From: Citrobacter tructae
GTDB taxonomy: Bacteria; Pseudomonadota; Gammaproteobacteria; Enterobacterales; Enterobacteriaceae
Assembly (NCBI RefSeq): GCF_004684345.1
Contig: NZ_CP038469.1
Span: forward strand, 3,968,001 to 4,032,000
Length of the DNA stretch: 64,000 nucleotides
Direction of reading: 5' to 3'
Part shown: positions 49,216 to 62,536 of the stretch, in pieces
How positions within the stretch are numbered: position 1 is the stretch's first letter
How the letters are laid out: the number at the start of each line of letters is the position of its first letter
The notes under the pieces: model-generated
Told to the model about the DNA's origin: nothing
Databases searched by the model: none
The model's input: only the letters and a program-made list of their open reading frames with translations
Position numbers and translations under genes: made by a program

Positions 49216-49313
49216 AGATTAAACTCGATTTAATACGGAATTAACGCCATCGATCTATATCAGACGTTGGTCACGGCTATCTATTTACTTTAATACCCAG
49301 GTAAGAGGTTCTA

Positions 49314-50303
49314 ATGCACATTACATACGATCTCCCGGTTGCAATTGAAGATATCCTCGAAGCGAAAAAAAGACTGGCGGGGAAAATTTATAAAACGGGA
49401 ATGCCTCGCTCGAACTATTTTAGTGAACGTTGCAAAGGGGAAATTTTCCTCAAGTTTGAAAACATGCAGCGTACCGGTTCATTTAAAATCCGCGGTGCTT
49501 TTAACAAACTCAGTTCTTTAACTGAAGCTGAAAGATGCAAAGGCGTGGTGGCGTGTTCTGCAGGTAACCATGCGCAAGGTGTTTCCCTCTCTTGTGCGAT
49601 GCTCGGTATCGACGGAAAAGTAGTTATGCCAAAAGGCGCACCGAAGTCTAAAGTGGCTGCCACCTGTGACTACTCTGCAGAAGTTGTGCTGCACGGTGAC
49701 AACTTTAACGACACTATCGCCAAGGTGAGCGAAATTGTTGAGACTGAAGGCCGCATCTTTATTCCTCCTTATGATGATCCGAAAGTAATTGCCGGCCAGG
49801 GGACAATTGGTCTGGAAATTCTGGAAGATCTGTACGATGTCGATAACGTGATTGTGCCAATTGGCGGCGGCGGATTGATTGCTGGTATTGCTGTAGCGAT
49901 TAAATCCATCAACCCGACAATTAAAATCATTGGCGTACAGTCTGAAAACGTTCACGGCATGGCGGCTTCTTTCCACGCTGGAGAAATAACCACGCACCGA
50001 ACGACCGGCACCCTGGCGGATGGTTGTGACGTCTCCCGCCCGGGTACTTTGACCTATGAAATCGTTCGTGAGTTAGTGGATGACATCGTCCTGGTCAGCG
50101 AAGATGAAATTCGCAACAGTATGGTGGCATTAATTCAGCGAAATAAAGTTGTGACAGAAGGCGCTGGTGCGCTGGCATGTGCTGCATTATTAAGCGGGAA
50201 ATTAGATAGCTATATCCAGAACAGAAAAACAGTCAGTATTATTTCTGGCGGTAATATCGATCTTTCTCGTGTATCCCAAATTACTGGTTTAGTTGACGCT
50301 TAA
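49314..50303 (+). CDS. tdcB: Catabolic threonine/serine dehydratase TdcB
   Basis: PLP enzyme deaminating threonine to 2-oxobutyrate and serine to pyruvate, activated by AMP. 329 residues. PLP lysine in [13 protein letters not shown] (Lys58), phosphate loop [11 protein letters not shown] (about 180-190), SAGNHAQG substrate loop. Lacks the C-terminal regulatory domains of the biosynthetic IlvA, as expected for the catabolic form. Confidence 0.97.
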   Translation: MHITYDLPVAIEDILEAKKRLAGKIYKTGMPRSNYFSERCKGEIFLKFENMQRTGSFKIRGAFNKLSSLTEAERCKGVVACSAGNHAQGVSLSCAMLGIDGKVVMPKGAPKSKVAATCDYSAEVVLHGDNFNDTIAKVSEIVETEGRIFIPPYDDPKVIAGQGTIGLEILEDLYDVDNVIVPIGGGGLIAGIAVAIKSINPTIKIIGVQSENVHGMAASFHAGEITTHRTTGTLADGCDVSRPGTLTYEIVRELVDDIVLVSEDEIRNSMVALIQRNKVVTEGAGALACAALLSGKLDSYIQNRKTVSIISGGNIDLSRVSQITGLVDA

Positions 50304-50322
50304 TATTTTTCGTTGAGGATAG

Positions 50323-51657
<1,335 letters not shown>

Positions 51658-51688
51658 TCCTTAAGCTCAGGATGAGCGGAGTAGTGAA

Positions 51689-52897
51689 ATGAATGAGTTT
51701 CCGGTAGTACTGGTTATTAATTGTGGTTCATCTTCCATTAAATTCTCAGTGCTGGATGCAGCCAACTGTGATGTTTTAATGGCGGGAATTGCAGACGGTA
51801 TTAACTCTGAAAATGCGTTCATAGCAATTAATGGTGGAGAGCCAGCTAAGCTGGCTCACCACAGCTACGAAGACGCATTAAAAGCCATTGCCGTTGAACT
51901 GGAAAAACGTAATTTAATGAACAGCGTGGCCTTAATTGGCCACCGCATTGCCCACGGTGGAAGTATCTTTACGGAATCTGCGATAATTACTGATGAAGTT
52001 ATCGACAATATTCGTCGGGTATCTCCTTTAGCACCATTACATAATTATGCGAACCTGAGCGGGATTGAATCCGCACAGCATCTTTTCCCTGGTGTGCAGC
52101 AAGTTGCGGTATTTGATACCAGCTTCCACCAGACGATGGAACCTGAAGCCTATCTGTACGGTTTACCGTGGAAATATTTTGAAGAGCTGGGCGTTCGTCG
52201 CTATGGCTTCCACGGCACGTCGCATCGCTATGTTTCTCAGCGAGCGCATGAATTACTCGGCCTGCAAAGTGATGATTCAGGCCTGGTTGTGGCGCACCTG
52301 GGTAACGGCGCTTCCATCTGTGCAGTCCGTAACGGGCAAAGTGTTGATACCTCAATGGGTATGACGCCGCTGGAAGGACTGATGATGGGCACGCGCAGCG
52401 GTGATGTGGACTTTGGCGCGATGGCATGGATTGCCAGCGAAACCAACCAGACGCTGAGCGACCTTGAGCGCGTAGTCAATAAAGAGTCTGGGTTGCTGGG
52501 TATTTCCGGTTTGTCCTCTGACTTACGTACGCTGGAGAAAGCCTGGCACGAAGGACATGAACGTGCGCAGTTGGCGATTAAAACCTTTGTGCATCGTATT
52601 GCACGCCATATCGCCGGACACGCCGCATCGTTACATCGTCTTGATGGGATTATTTTCACCGGCGGAATTGGTGAAAACTCAGTCTTAATTCGCCGTCTGG
52701 TGATTGAACATCTGGCCGTATTAGGTGTGAATATCGACAGCGAAATGAATAGTCTGCCAAATTCTCACGGCGAGAGAATTATTTCCACTAACGACGCTCG
52801 GGTTATTTGTGCGGTTATTCCGACGAACGAAGAGAAAATGATTGCTCGTGATGCCATTCATTTAGGCAAAATTAACACACCGGTAGAATTTGCATAA
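51689..52897 (+). CDS. tdcD: Propionate/acetate kinase TdcD
   Basis: ASKHA-family kinase making ATP from propionyl- or acetyl-phosphate. 402 residues. Motifs: [16 protein letters not shown] (about 9-24), [30 protein letters not shown] and [10 protein letters not shown]. Pays back ATP after TdcE has cleaved 2-oxobutyrate to propionyl-CoA. Confidence 0.97.
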   Translation: MNEFPVVLVINCGSSSIKFSVLDAANCDVLMAGIADGINSENAFIAINGGEPAKLAHHSYEDALKAIAVELEKRNLMNSVALIGHRIAHGGSIFTESAIITDEVIDNIRRVSPLAPLHNYANLSGIESAQHLFPGVQQVAVFDTSFHQTMEPEAYLYGLPWKYFEELGVRRYGFHGTSHRYVSQRAHELLGLQSDDSGLVVAHLGNGASICAVRNGQSVDTSMGMTPLEGLMMGTRSGDVDFGAMAWIASETNQTLSDLERVVNKESGLLGISGLSSDLRTLEKAWHEGHERAQLAIKTFVHRIARHIAGHAASLHRLDGIIFTGGIGENSVLIRRLVIEHLAVLGVNIDSEMNSLPNSHGERIISTNDARVICAVIPTNEEKMIARDAIHLGKINTPVEFA

Positions 52898-52925
52898 TTA
52901 ATTTTCTGTAGAGAGATTATTTTTC

Positions 52926-55220
<2,295 letters not shown>

Positions 55221-55233
55221 CGCCGGAGGGGCT

Positions 55234-55629
55234 ATGAGAAAAGTTATTGCAACCGAATGTGCGCCAGGGGCCATTGGACCTTACGTACAGGGTGTGGATC
55301 TGGGCAGCATGGTGCTGACCTCAGGTCAAATCCCGGTGTGTCCGCAGACCGGCGAAGTGGCAGAACACGTGTCCGATCAGGCGCGTCAGAGCCTGGAAAA
55401 TGTGAAAGCGATCGTCGAGTCCGCTGGTTTAAAAGTGAACGATATCGTGAAGACCACCGTTTTCGTGGCCGATCTGAACGATTTCGCCACCATTAATCAG
55501 GTGTATCAGCAGTTCTTTGATGAGCACGAAGCAATCTACCCGGCACGCAGTTGTGTACAGGTTGCCCGTTTGCCGAAGGATGTGAAGCTGGAGATTGAAG
55601 CCATCGCCGTTCGCGGCGACACGGTGTAA
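55234..55629 (+). CDS. tdcF: Enamine/imine deaminase TdcF (RidA/YjgF family)
   Basis: 131-residue RidA-type protein that hydrolyses reactive 2-aminoacrylate and 2-aminocrotonate released by TdcB and TdcG. Family blocks: APGAIGPYVQGV (about 10-21), TSGQIPVCPQTG and the C-terminal RSCVQVARLPKDVKLEIE with the substrate-binding Arg. Two residues longer than in E. coli at the C end. GGAGGGG lies before the ATG. Confidence 0.96.
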   Translation: MRKVIATECAPGAIGPYVQGVDLGSMVLTSGQIPVCPQTGEVAEHVSDQARQSLENVKAIVESAGLKVNDIVKTTVFVADLNDFATINQVYQQFFDEHEAIYPARSCVQVARLPKDVKLEIEAIAVRGDTV

Positions 55630-55637
55630 TCCCTTAC

Positions 55638-55660
55638 GGGGCGATCTTCAGGATCGCCCC
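55638..55660 (+). other. Hairpin between tdcF and tdcG
   Basis: GGGGCGATC/GATCGCCCC, perfect 9-bp stem, five-base loop, followed by GATCCCTTTA. Weak T tract, so more likely a partial terminator or message stabiliser than a full stop. Confidence 0.55.
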
Positions 55661-55719
55661 GATCCCTTTAATGAGTGTGAAACCTGGTCTTCACTGAACG
55701 GCAATCCGAGGGTGTGGAT

Positions 55720-57084
55720 ATGATTAGCGCATTCGATATTTTTAAGATTGGCATTGGACCTTCCAGCTCCCATACCGTGGGGCCAATGAACGCCGGTAAA
55801 AGCTTTATCGACCAACTGGACAGTAGCGGAGAATTGCACCAGACCACGCGCATTGTGGTCGATCTGTATGGATCGCTTTCCCTGACCGGAAAAGGTCATG
55901 CGACCGATGTCGCCATCATGATGGGACTGGCAGGCAACAGTCCGCAAAACGTGAATATTGATTCCATTGCGGGTTTTACCCAGGAAGTGGCCCGAACCGG
56001 ACGTTTACCGGTGGCAGAGGGCACGCATATCGTTGATTTCCCTCCTGCTGAGAACATTCTCTTCCATAGCGAAACGCTTCCGCGCCATGAAAATGGTATG
56101 CGCATCACCGCGTACAATGGCGAGAATACGCTGTTAAGTAAAACCTATTACTCTGTCGGTGGTGGTTTTATCGTTGAAGAGGAGCATTTTGGTCAGGTGC
56201 ACGACGTTGAAGCGCATGTACCGTACAACTTCCATTCTGCCAGCGAGCTGCTGAAACTGTGCGAGCGAAACGGGCTTTCTGTTTCCGGCCTGATGATGCA
56301 AAACGAGCTGGCAATGCGCAGTAAAGAAGACATTGATGCTGGCTTTGCGGCTATCTGGGATGTCATGCTCGCCGGTATTGAGCGCGGTATGAACACCGAA
56401 GGCGTCCTGCCTGGTCCTCTTAACGTTCCACGTCGCGCCGTGGCGTTACGCCGTTTGCTGGTTTCCAGCGATAACCTTTCCAGCGACCCGATGAACGTCA
56501 TCGACTGGATCAATATGTTCGCGCTGGCCGTGAGCGAAGAAAACGCCGCCGGATGCCGGGTTGTTACTGCCCCGACAAATGGCGCATGTGGCATTATCCC
56601 CGCCGTGCTGGCCTATTATGATAAGTTCCGCCGCCCGGTGAATGCGAACTCCATCGCCCGTTATTTACTGGCTGCGGGGGCGATTGGCGCGCTGTATAAG
56701 ATGAATGCGTCTATCTCTGGTGCTGAAGTGGGCTGCCAGGGCGAGATTGGCGTGGCCTGTTCCATGGCTGCAGCCGGACTGACAGAACTGCTCGGCGGTA
56801 GCCCGGCGCAGGTCTGTATTGCCGCTGAAATCGCCATGGAGCATAACCTGGGGCTAACCTGCGATCCGGTCGCGGGACAGGTGCAAATTCCGTGTATTGA
56901 ACGTAATGCGATTAACGCAGTAAAAGCGGTTAATGCCGCGCGTATGGCGCTGCGCCGCACGTCAGAGCCAAGAGTCTCGCTCGATAAAGTGATCGAAACC
57001 ATGTACGAAACCGGCAAAGACATGAACGACAAATACCGTGAAACCTCGCGCGGTGGCCTGGCGATTAAAGTGGTTTGTACCTGA
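55720..57084 (+). CDS. tdcG: L-serine dehydratase TdcG
   Basis: [4Fe-4S] L-serine dehydratase (SdaA type) giving pyruvate and ammonia. 454 residues from the ATG at 55720, which follows GAGGGTG and equals the E. coli start; a GTG two codons earlier is possible. Motifs: GIGPSSSHTVGPM (about 11-23), TNGACGIIPAV, and CDPVAGQVQIPCIERN with cluster cysteines. Closes the tdc operon. Confidence 0.96.
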   Translation: MISAFDIFKIGIGPSSSHTVGPMNAGKSFIDQLDSSGELHQTTRIVVDLYGSLSLTGKGHATDVAIMMGLAGNSPQNVNIDSIAGFTQEVARTGRLPVAEGTHIVDFPPAENILFHSETLPRHENGMRITAYNGENTLLSKTYYSVGGGFIVEEEHFGQVHDVEAHVPYNFHSASELLKLCERNGLSVSGLMMQNELAMRSKEDIDAGFAAIWDVMLAGIERGMNTEGVLPGPLNVPRRAVALRRLLVSSDNLSSDPMNVIDWINMFALAVSEENAAGCRVVTAPTNGACGIIPAVLAYYDKFRRPVNANSIARYLLAAGAIGALYKMNASISGAEVGCQGEIGVACSMAAAGLTELLGGSPAQVCIAAEIAMEHNLGLTCDPVAGQVQIPCIERNAINAVKAVNAARMALRRTSEPRVSLDKVIETMYETGKDMNDKYRETSRGGLAIKVVCT

Positions 57085-57110
57085 CAGAAACCCTTCTTAT
57101 CTTCCCCCTT

Positions 57111-57137
57111 CAGGCGCACCTTGGTGCGCCTTTTTTA
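57111..57137 (+). terminator. Terminator of the tdc operon
   Basis: AGGCGCACC pairs with GGTGCGCCT around two bases, followed by TTTTTAA. Confidence 0.9.
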
Positions 57138-57155
57138 ATGTTGTGATCCCCTTCA

Positions 57156-57247
57156 AATAGAGAAAAATAATACTATTAAAAACAGTAATAGAGAAAAATA
57201 CTCTTAACATTTAGAAAATATAGGGGTTTTATTGTGAAGTTTTTCTC
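57156..57247. promoter_or_regulatory. Repeated GAGAAAAATA sites before cyuP
   Basis: AATAGAGAAAAATA occurs at 57156-57169 and again at 57187-57200, 31 bases (three helical turns) apart; TTTTTCTC in the opposite sense follows at 57240-57247. Candidates for binding by CyuR (DecR/YbaO), the Lrp-type activator of yhaOM. The rest of 57085-57368 is AT-rich. Confidence 0.4.
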
Positions 57248-57368
57248 TGACCCTGAGCGTATGATTTCTTCATTCTAATAGCTCGCCTGCATCTTATGTA
57301 TTGCGTATCGCCTTGAAGCAATACGAAAAAAATAAAAAAACCTCTACCTACACATTAAGCGGGAAATT

Positions 57369-58700
57369 ATGGAAACGGCTACGAATAACAGCGTAATACT
57401 CGACGCATCGGCTCCGGCGCGTCGGGCGGGAATGACCGAAAGTGAATGGCAGGAAGCCATTAAGTTCGACAGCATGGACACTGGCTGGGTCATTATGAGT
57501 ATCGGTATGGCGATTGGTGCAGGGATTGTTTTTCTTCCCGTCCAGGTGGGTCTGATGGGGTTGTGGGTTTTTCTACTCTCCTCCATCATCGGCTATCCCG
57601 CTATGTATTTGTTCCAGCGTTTGTTCATTAACACGCTGGCTGAGTCTCCTGAGTGCAAAGATTACCCGAGTGTTATTAGCGGTTATTTAGGCAAAAACTG
57701 GGGCATCCTGTTAGGTGCGCTGTATTTTGTGATGCTGGTTATCTGGATGTTTGTTTATTCCACTGCCATCACCAACGACAGCGCCTCGTATCTGCATACG
57801 TTTGGCGTTACCGAAGGTTTACTGTCCGACAGCCCGTTCTATGGCCTGGTGCTGATCTGCATTCTGGTGGCCATCTCGTCACGCGGCGAAAAAATGCTGT
57901 TTAAAATCTCCACCGGTATGGTGTTGACCAAGCTGCTGGTCGTTGCTGCCCTTGGGGTGTCAATGGTGGGGATGTGGCATTTGTATAACGCAGGTACGCT
58001 GCCGCCGATGGGGCTGCTGATCAAAAATGCGATTATTACACTGCCCTTTACGCTGACCTCGATTTTGTTTATTCAAACCTTAAGTCCGATGGTTATCTCG
58101 TACCGTTCTCGCTCAAAATCCATTGAAGTCGCGCGTCATAAAGCGCTGCGCGCCATGAACATCGCGTTCGGTATTCTGTTTGTTACCGTCTTTTTCTACG
58201 CCGTTTCCTTCACGCTGGCGATGGGCCACGACGAAGCGGTTAAAGCCTATGAGCAGAACATTTCCGCTCTGGCGATTGCTGCACAGTTTATCAGCGGTGC
58301 GGGTGCTGGCTGGGTGAAAATCGTCAGCGTTATTCTGAACATCTTTGCCGTAATGACCGCTTTCTTCGGTGTGTACTTAGGTTTCCGTGAAGCGACTCAA
58401 GGCATTGTTATGAACGTGCTGCGCCGCAAAATGCCCGCCGAGAAGATCAACGAAACCCTGGTTCAGCGCGGCATCATGGTCTTCGCCATCTTACTGGCCT
58501 GGAGCGCAATTGTGCTCAATGCGCCGGTACTGAGCTTCACCTCTATTTGTAGCCCCATCTTCGGCATGGTGGGCTGTCTGATCCCGGCCTGGCTGGTCTA
58601 CAAAGTTCCTGCACTGCACAAATATAAAGGCGCCTCCCTGTACCTGATTATCATCACGGGCCTGCTGTTGTGCGTTTCTCCGTTCCTGGCATTTTCTTGA
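57369..58700 (+). CDS. cyuP: Cysteine/serine permease CyuP (YhaO, DlsT)
   Basis: 443-residue HAAAP-family transporter with about eleven membrane segments. Helix-1 block MSIGMAIGAGIVFLPVQVG (about 43-61). In E. coli yhaO is co-transcribed with yhaM and has been linked to cysteine uptake; serine and threonine transport have also been proposed. Close relative of TdcC. The gap to cyuA is 24 bases. Confidence 0.93.
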   Translation: METATNNSVILDASAPARRAGMTESEWQEAIKFDSMDTGWVIMSIGMAIGAGIVFLPVQVGLMGLWVFLLSSIIGYPAMYLFQRLFINTLAESPECKDYPSVISGYLGKNWGILLGALYFVMLVIWMFVYSTAITNDSASYLHTFGVTEGLLSDSPFYGLVLICILVAISSRGEKMLFKISTGMVLTKLLVVAALGVSMVGMWHLYNAGTLPPMGLLIKNAIITLPFTLTSILFIQTLSPMVISYRSRSKSIEVARHKALRAMNIAFGILFVTVFFYAVSFTLAMGHDEAVKAYEQNISALAIAAQFISGAGAGWVKIVSVILNIFAVMTAFFGVYLGFREATQGIVMNVLRRKMPAEKINETLVQRGIMVFAILLAWSAIVLNAPVLSFTSICSPIFGMVGCLIPAWLVYKVPALHKYKGASLYLIIITGLLLCVSPFLAFS

Positions 58701-58724
58701 GTTATCTGAGTGAAGGTCGTTGTT

Positions 58725-60035
58725 ATGTTTGAGACTACATTGAATCCATTATGGGACTGTTTTATCCGCGCGGTGCAGGAAGAAGTTAAGCCTGCACTGG
58801 GCTGCACCGAACCTATCTCTCTGGCTCTGGCGGCGGCGGTCGCATCTTCTGAGCTGAGTGGTGCGGTTGAATGCATTGATGCGTGGGTCTCACCAAATCT
58901 GATGAAGAACGGCATGGGCGTGACCGTGCCGGGTACCGGAATGGTGGGATTGCCCGTAGCCGCAGCGCTGGGTGCGCTGGGTGGGAATGCTAGCGCGGGT
59001 TTAGAAGTGCTGAAGGATGCGTCAGCAGAGGCTATCGCAGACGCCAAAGCCATGCTGGCTGCCGGAAACGTGGCGGTAATGTTGCAGCAGCCATGCGAGG
59101 ATATTCTCTTCTCACGCGCTAAGGTGTACAGCAGTGAAGGGTGGGCGTGCGTCACGATTGTTGGCGGCCATACCAACATTGTGCACATCGAGACCAACAA
59201 CGGCGTGGTCTTCAGTAAAGAAGAACAGGCGCAGGATGAAGAGCAGGATTCGCCGCTGGCGGTGTTATCCCACACCTCGCTGGAAGAGATTCTGGCGTTT
59301 GTGAATGCTGTACCGTTTGAGTCGATCCGCTTTATCCTGGAGGCGGCAAAACTGAACGGGGCGCTGTCTCAGGAAGGGCTGCGCGGTAGCTGGGGGTTGC
59401 ACATCGGATCAACGCTTGAGAAACAGTGTGCCCGTGGTCTGCTGGCAAACGATCTCTCAACGTCCATTCTGATCCGCACCAGTGCGGCATCGGATGCGCG
59501 AATGGGCGGGGCGACGCTGCCGGCGATGAGCAACTCCGGTTCCGGTAATCAGGGTATCACCGCCACGGTTCCGGTGATGGTGGTAGCCGAGCATTTTGGT
59601 GCAGATGATGAAAGGCTGGCGCGTGCGCTGATGCTGTCACACCTGAGCGCTATCTATATCCACCATCAACTTCCGCGTTTGTCCGCGCTGTGTGCGGCAA
59701 CCACGGCGGCGATGGGCGCGGCGGCGGGTATGGCATGGCTGGTTGATGGTCGTTATAACACTATCGCCATGGCGATCAGCAGCATGATTGGTGATGTGAG
59801 TGGGATGATTTGCGATGGGGCGTCAAACAGTTGCGCGATGAAAGTCTCTACCAGCGCGTCGGCGGCGTGGAAAGCGGTGCTGATGGCGCTGGACGATACG
59901 GCAGTGACCGGTAACGAAGGGATTGTGGCGCACAACGTGGAACAATCTATTGCGAATCTGTGTGCGCTGGCGTGTCGTTCGATGCAGGAAACCGACAAAC
60001 AGATCATTGAGATTATGGCCAGTAAAGCGCATTAA
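58725..60035 (+). CDS. cyuA: L-cysteine desulfidase CyuA (YhaM)
   Basis: Iron-sulfur enzyme of the serine dehydratase alpha-type fold that breaks cysteine to pyruvate, ammonia and sulfide anaerobically. 436 residues from [10 protein letters not shown]; five upstream in-frame codons were refused since AAGG is well spaced for 58725. Motifs: [15 protein letters not shown] (about 22-36), [16 protein letters not shown] and [14 protein letters not shown] with cluster cysteines. Confidence 0.95.
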   Translation: MFETTLNPLWDCFIRAVQEEVKPALGCTEPISLALAAAVASSELSGAVECIDAWVSPNLMKNGMGVTVPGTGMVGLPVAAALGALGGNASAGLEVLKDASAEAIADAKAMLAAGNVAVMLQQPCEDILFSRAKVYSSEGWACVTIVGGHTNIVHIETNNGVVFSKEEQAQDEEQDSPLAVLSHTSLEEILAFVNAVPFESIRFILEAAKLNGALSQEGLRGSWGLHIGSTLEKQCARGLLANDLSTSILIRTSAASDARMGGATLPAMSNSGSGNQGITATVPVMVVAEHFGADDERLARALMLSHLSAIYIHHQLPRLSALCAATTAAMGAAAGMAWLVDGRYNTIAMAISSMIGDVSGMICDGASNSCAMKVSTSASAAWKAVLMALDDTAVTGNEGIVAHNVEQSIANLCALACRSMQETDKQIIEIMASKAH

Positions 60036-60043
60036 TCTGTGGA

Positions 60044-60070
60044 CCGGGTAAGGCGTAGCCGCCACCCGGC
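60044..60070. repeat. REP-like palindromic unit after cyuA
   Basis: CCGGGTAAGGCGTAGCCGCCACCCGG is an imperfect inverted repeat with the GCCGG..GGCG..CGCC..CCGG pattern of enterobacterial REP elements. A second hairpin GCCGCCT/AGGCGGC follows at 60081-60098 and overlaps the yhaL stop. Confidence 0.75.
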
Positions 60071-60089
60071 CTCAGTCTGAGCCGCCTTA

Positions 60090-60251
60090 TCAGGCGGCGT
60101 CTTCTTCTTCCAGTCGTACCTCGGCATCGGCAACAATCGCTTCCAGCTCCGTCAACATATCTTCGTAGCCGAAGGGTTTGGTCTGGATGACCGTTTCCTG
60201 AATTTTGGCGGCAACTGCTGGTTTACGCTTTTTTGACGCTTTCTTGCTCAT
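60090..60251 (-). CDS. yhaL: Small conserved protein YhaL
   Basis: 53 residues, shorter than most gene finders report: a lysine-rich start (MSKKASKKRKPAVAAK) and an acidic helical end (GYEDMLTELEAIVADAEVRL). Resembles E. coli YhaL (54 residues) in both halves and in position between cyuA and yhaK. The ATG has GGGAG before it (complement of 60257-60263). Function unknown; the helical heptad-like end may be a short coiled coil. Confidence 0.88.
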   Translation of the reverse strand: MSKKASKKRKPAVAAKIQETVIQTKPFGYEDMLTELEAIVADAEVRLEEEDAA

Positions 60252-60276
60252 AGTCGTACTCCCTTGTTTTTCCTGA

Positions 60277-60978
60277 CTATACGGGCAAATCTATCAGCAA
60301 AGCGCGCAATGGCGTATCGGCAACTAACGTTATGTTAGCTTCGTCACGAATAAATGCGCCATCGCCACAGGTTAAGGCTTCTTTCTCTGCACCAGACGTT
60401 ACCGCATGGAACGTGCCGTGGATTGACTGTAAGTATGCGCGTGGACCATGTAACTGAAAACTCAGTGATTCACCTTTTTTCAGTTCGACATGGTGTATCC
60501 ACACTTGTTGGCGAAGATGCAGGCTACCCTGTTCACCGTCCGGGGAGGCGATCAACTGATGCTTGCCGGTCGTCAGCGTGGCTTTCTGTACACAGGCATT
60601 TTCCCGCTGCGGGCAGGCATCAAGCCATAATTGCATGCGGGTTAATGGCTTATCCTTGCTGAGGTTATGTTCGCTGTAGCTTATTCCAGGCTGCGTGGCG
60701 AGCAGTAAAACCTCACCGGCTTTTGCCTGAATATGGTTGCCTTCACTGTCTCGGTATTCCGCTTCCCCTTCAAGAATCAGGTTGACGATATCCACCTTCG
60801 GATAGGTACGCGGCTGGAAAGAGGCCCCCGGTGCCAGAACTTCCTGGTTCAGAACACGCAGCGAGGCATAACCCAGCAGCTTAGGATCAAAATAGTGTCC
60901 AAAGGAGAAGGTATAACGGGCCTGCAGCCAGCCGTAGTCTGCCTGTCCGCACTGTTTAGCTGTTCGGGTAGTAATCAT
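60277..60978 (-). CDS. yhaK: Pirin-family protein YhaK
   Basis: 233-residue bicupin of the pirin group, cytoplasmic. Typical blocks: FSFGHYFDPKLLGYASLRVLN (about 24-44) and PGASFQPRTYPKVDIVNLILEGE. E. coli YhaK lacks a metal in its structure and has been viewed as a sensor of reactive oxygen species. Divergent from yhaJ, whose product is its likely regulator. AAAGAGAGG precedes the ATG. Confidence 0.94.
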   Translation of the reverse strand: MITTRTAKQCGQADYGWLQARYTFSFGHYFDPKLLGYASLRVLNQEVLAPGASFQPRTYPKVDIVNLILEGEAEYRDSEGNHIQAKAGEVLLLATQPGISYSEHNLSKDKPLTRMQLWLDACPQRENACVQKATLTTGKHQLIASPDGEQGSLHLRQQVWIHHVELKKGESLSFQLHGPRAYLQSIHGTFHAVTSGAEKEALTCGDGAFIRDEANITLVADTPLRALLIDLPV

Positions 60979-61082
60979 AGTTCTTGACCTCTCTTTACTT
61001 CCTTTTATGTTAAATGGCTAGACGCTGCATTGTTAGCCAGATATTCTGCCCGGTATGTTCAAATTTCCTGAATGAGAACGAC

Positions 61083-61979
61083 ATGGCTAAAGAAAGGGCA
61101 TTAACGCTTGAGGCGTTACGAGTGATGGATGCAATCGACAGACGTGGCAGCTTTGCCGCCGCCGCAGACGAACTGGGGCGCGTTCCTTCCGCCCTCAGCT
61201 ATACCATGCAGAAACTGGAAGAAGAGTTGGATGTGGTGCTGTTTGACCGCTCAGGCCACCGCACAAAATTCACCAACGTAGGACGTATGTTGCTGGAGCG
61301 CGGGCGCGTGTTGCTGGAAGCGGCCGACAAACTGACCACCGATGCCGAAGCGCTGGCCCGTGGTTGGGAAACGCATCTGACGATTGTTACCGAAGCGCTG
61401 GTACCTACTGCGGCGTTCTTCCCGCTCATCGAGCGGCTTTCCGTGAAGGCCAATACTCAGCTCTCAGTGATCACTGAGGTGCTGGCCGGGGCATGGGAGC
61501 GCCTGGAGCAGGGAAGAGCGGATATCGTGATTGCGCCGGATATGCATTTTCGCTCATCGTCAGAGATTAATTCCCGCAAGCTGTACACGCTGATGAACGT
61601 CTATGTGGCGGCACCAGATCATCCTATCCATCAGGAGCCTGAACCGTTGTCGGAAGTGACCCGAGTGAAATACCGAGGGATTGCGGTGGCGGATACCGCC
61701 CGTGAGCGCCCGGTGCTGACAGTCCAGTTACTGGATAAACAGCCGCGCCTGACGGTAAGTTCCATCGAAGATAAGCGCCTGGCTCTGTTGGCAGGGCTGG
61801 GCGTGGCAACCATGCCGTACCCGCTGGTGGAAGAGGATATTGCTGCTGGCCGACTGCGCGTGGTTAGCCCTGAATCGACCAGCGAAATTGACATTATTAT
61901 GGCCTGGCGGCGGGACAGTATGGGTGAGGCAAAATCCTGGTGTCTGCGGGAAATTCCGAAGCTGTTTATCGGGAAATAA
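61083..61979 (+). CDS. yhaJ: LysR-family regulator YhaJ
   Basis: 298 residues from MAKERALTLEALRV; 23 upstream in-frame codons are not part of the family and GAGAA is placed for 61083. Helix-turn-helix: MDAIDRRGSFAAAADELGRV then PSALSYTMQKLEEEL (about 15-50). In E. coli it activates yqjF and yhaK on exposure to aromatic compounds such as dinitrotoluene products, and type III secretion genes in pathogens. Divergent from yhaK. Confidence 0.95.
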   Translation: MAKERALTLEALRVMDAIDRRGSFAAAADELGRVPSALSYTMQKLEEELDVVLFDRSGHRTKFTNVGRMLLERGRVLLEAADKLTTDAEALARGWETHLTIVTEALVPTAAFFPLIERLSVKANTQLSVITEVLAGAWERLEQGRADIVIAPDMHFRSSSEINSRKLYTLMNVYVAAPDHPIHQEPEPLSEVTRVKYRGIAVADTARERPVLTVQLLDKQPRLTVSSIEDKRLALLAGLGVATMPYPLVEEDIAAGRLRVVSPESTSEIDIIMAWRRDSMGEAKSWCLREIPKLFIGK

Positions 61980-61990
61980 GATGTTGTTAA

Positions 61991-62021
61991 GCCGGATGAT
62001 GGTGCAAGCACCTTATCCGGC
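61991..62021. repeat. REP element between yhaJ and yhaH
   Basis: GCCGGATGATGGTGCAAGCA followed by CCTTATCCGGCC, a classic enterobacterial REP unit, between convergent genes. Confidence 0.88.
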
Positions 62022-62044
62022 CAACAAATTACAGGTGCATCACG

Positions 62045-62410
62045 TCAGGACAGTTGTTTGGGGTCGGCGCCGAAGCGGTTGCTACCCGATGTGCCGTCCT
62101 GGCAGTTGAAAATGACGATAACCAACCAGCCAATAATGGGGATCAATAATATCAGCAGCCACCATGCGGAACGGTCAGTGTCATGCAAACGGCGGAACTG
62201 CACAGCCCACCATGGTATAAAGACCAGCACCCCATAAATCGTTGTTAATACGCCTTCTCCCCCGGCTCGTTGCCAGCCAAGCATGTTGTCCAGAATGCCC
62301 AGTACGAACGAAAAGATGATGTTGACCAGAACAAACATCCAGTACTCTTTTCGCCGTGCACGCCCACCAAAACCAAAGTAGTTCTTGAGAACTTTTAAAT
62401 ACCAATCCAT
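62045..62410 (-). CDS. yhaH: DUF805 inner-membrane protein YhaH
   Basis: 121 residues with four hydrophobic segments and the DUF805 marks YFGFGGRARRKEYW (about 11-24) and QFRRLHDTDRSAWW (about 71-84). Function unknown. E. coli carries a tandem paralogue yhaI between yhaH and yhaJ; it is missing here. Confidence 0.93.
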   Translation of the reverse strand: MDWYLKVLKNYFGFGGRARRKEYWMFVLVNIIFSFVLGILDNMLGWQRAGGEGVLTTIYGVLVFIPWWAVQFRRLHDTDRSAWWLLILLIPIIGWLVIVIFNCQDGTSGSNRFGADPKQLS

Positions 62411-62508
62411 TTGCGCCTCATTCTGCGTTCAATCACTTGTTTTTAAAGCAATCAAACCAAGAATAGCTGCGAATGGAATCCTGGTAAATATTTGCGTAGT
62501 GAATTAAT

Positions 62509-62535
62509 AAGGCACCCTGAAGGGTGCCTGTGTAA
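62509..62535 (-). terminator. Terminator of yqjG
   Basis: AGGCACCCT pairs with AGGGTGCCT around two bases; on the - strand it is followed by TATTAATT. Lies right after the yqjG stop. Confidence 0.7.
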
Positions 62536-62536
62536 A

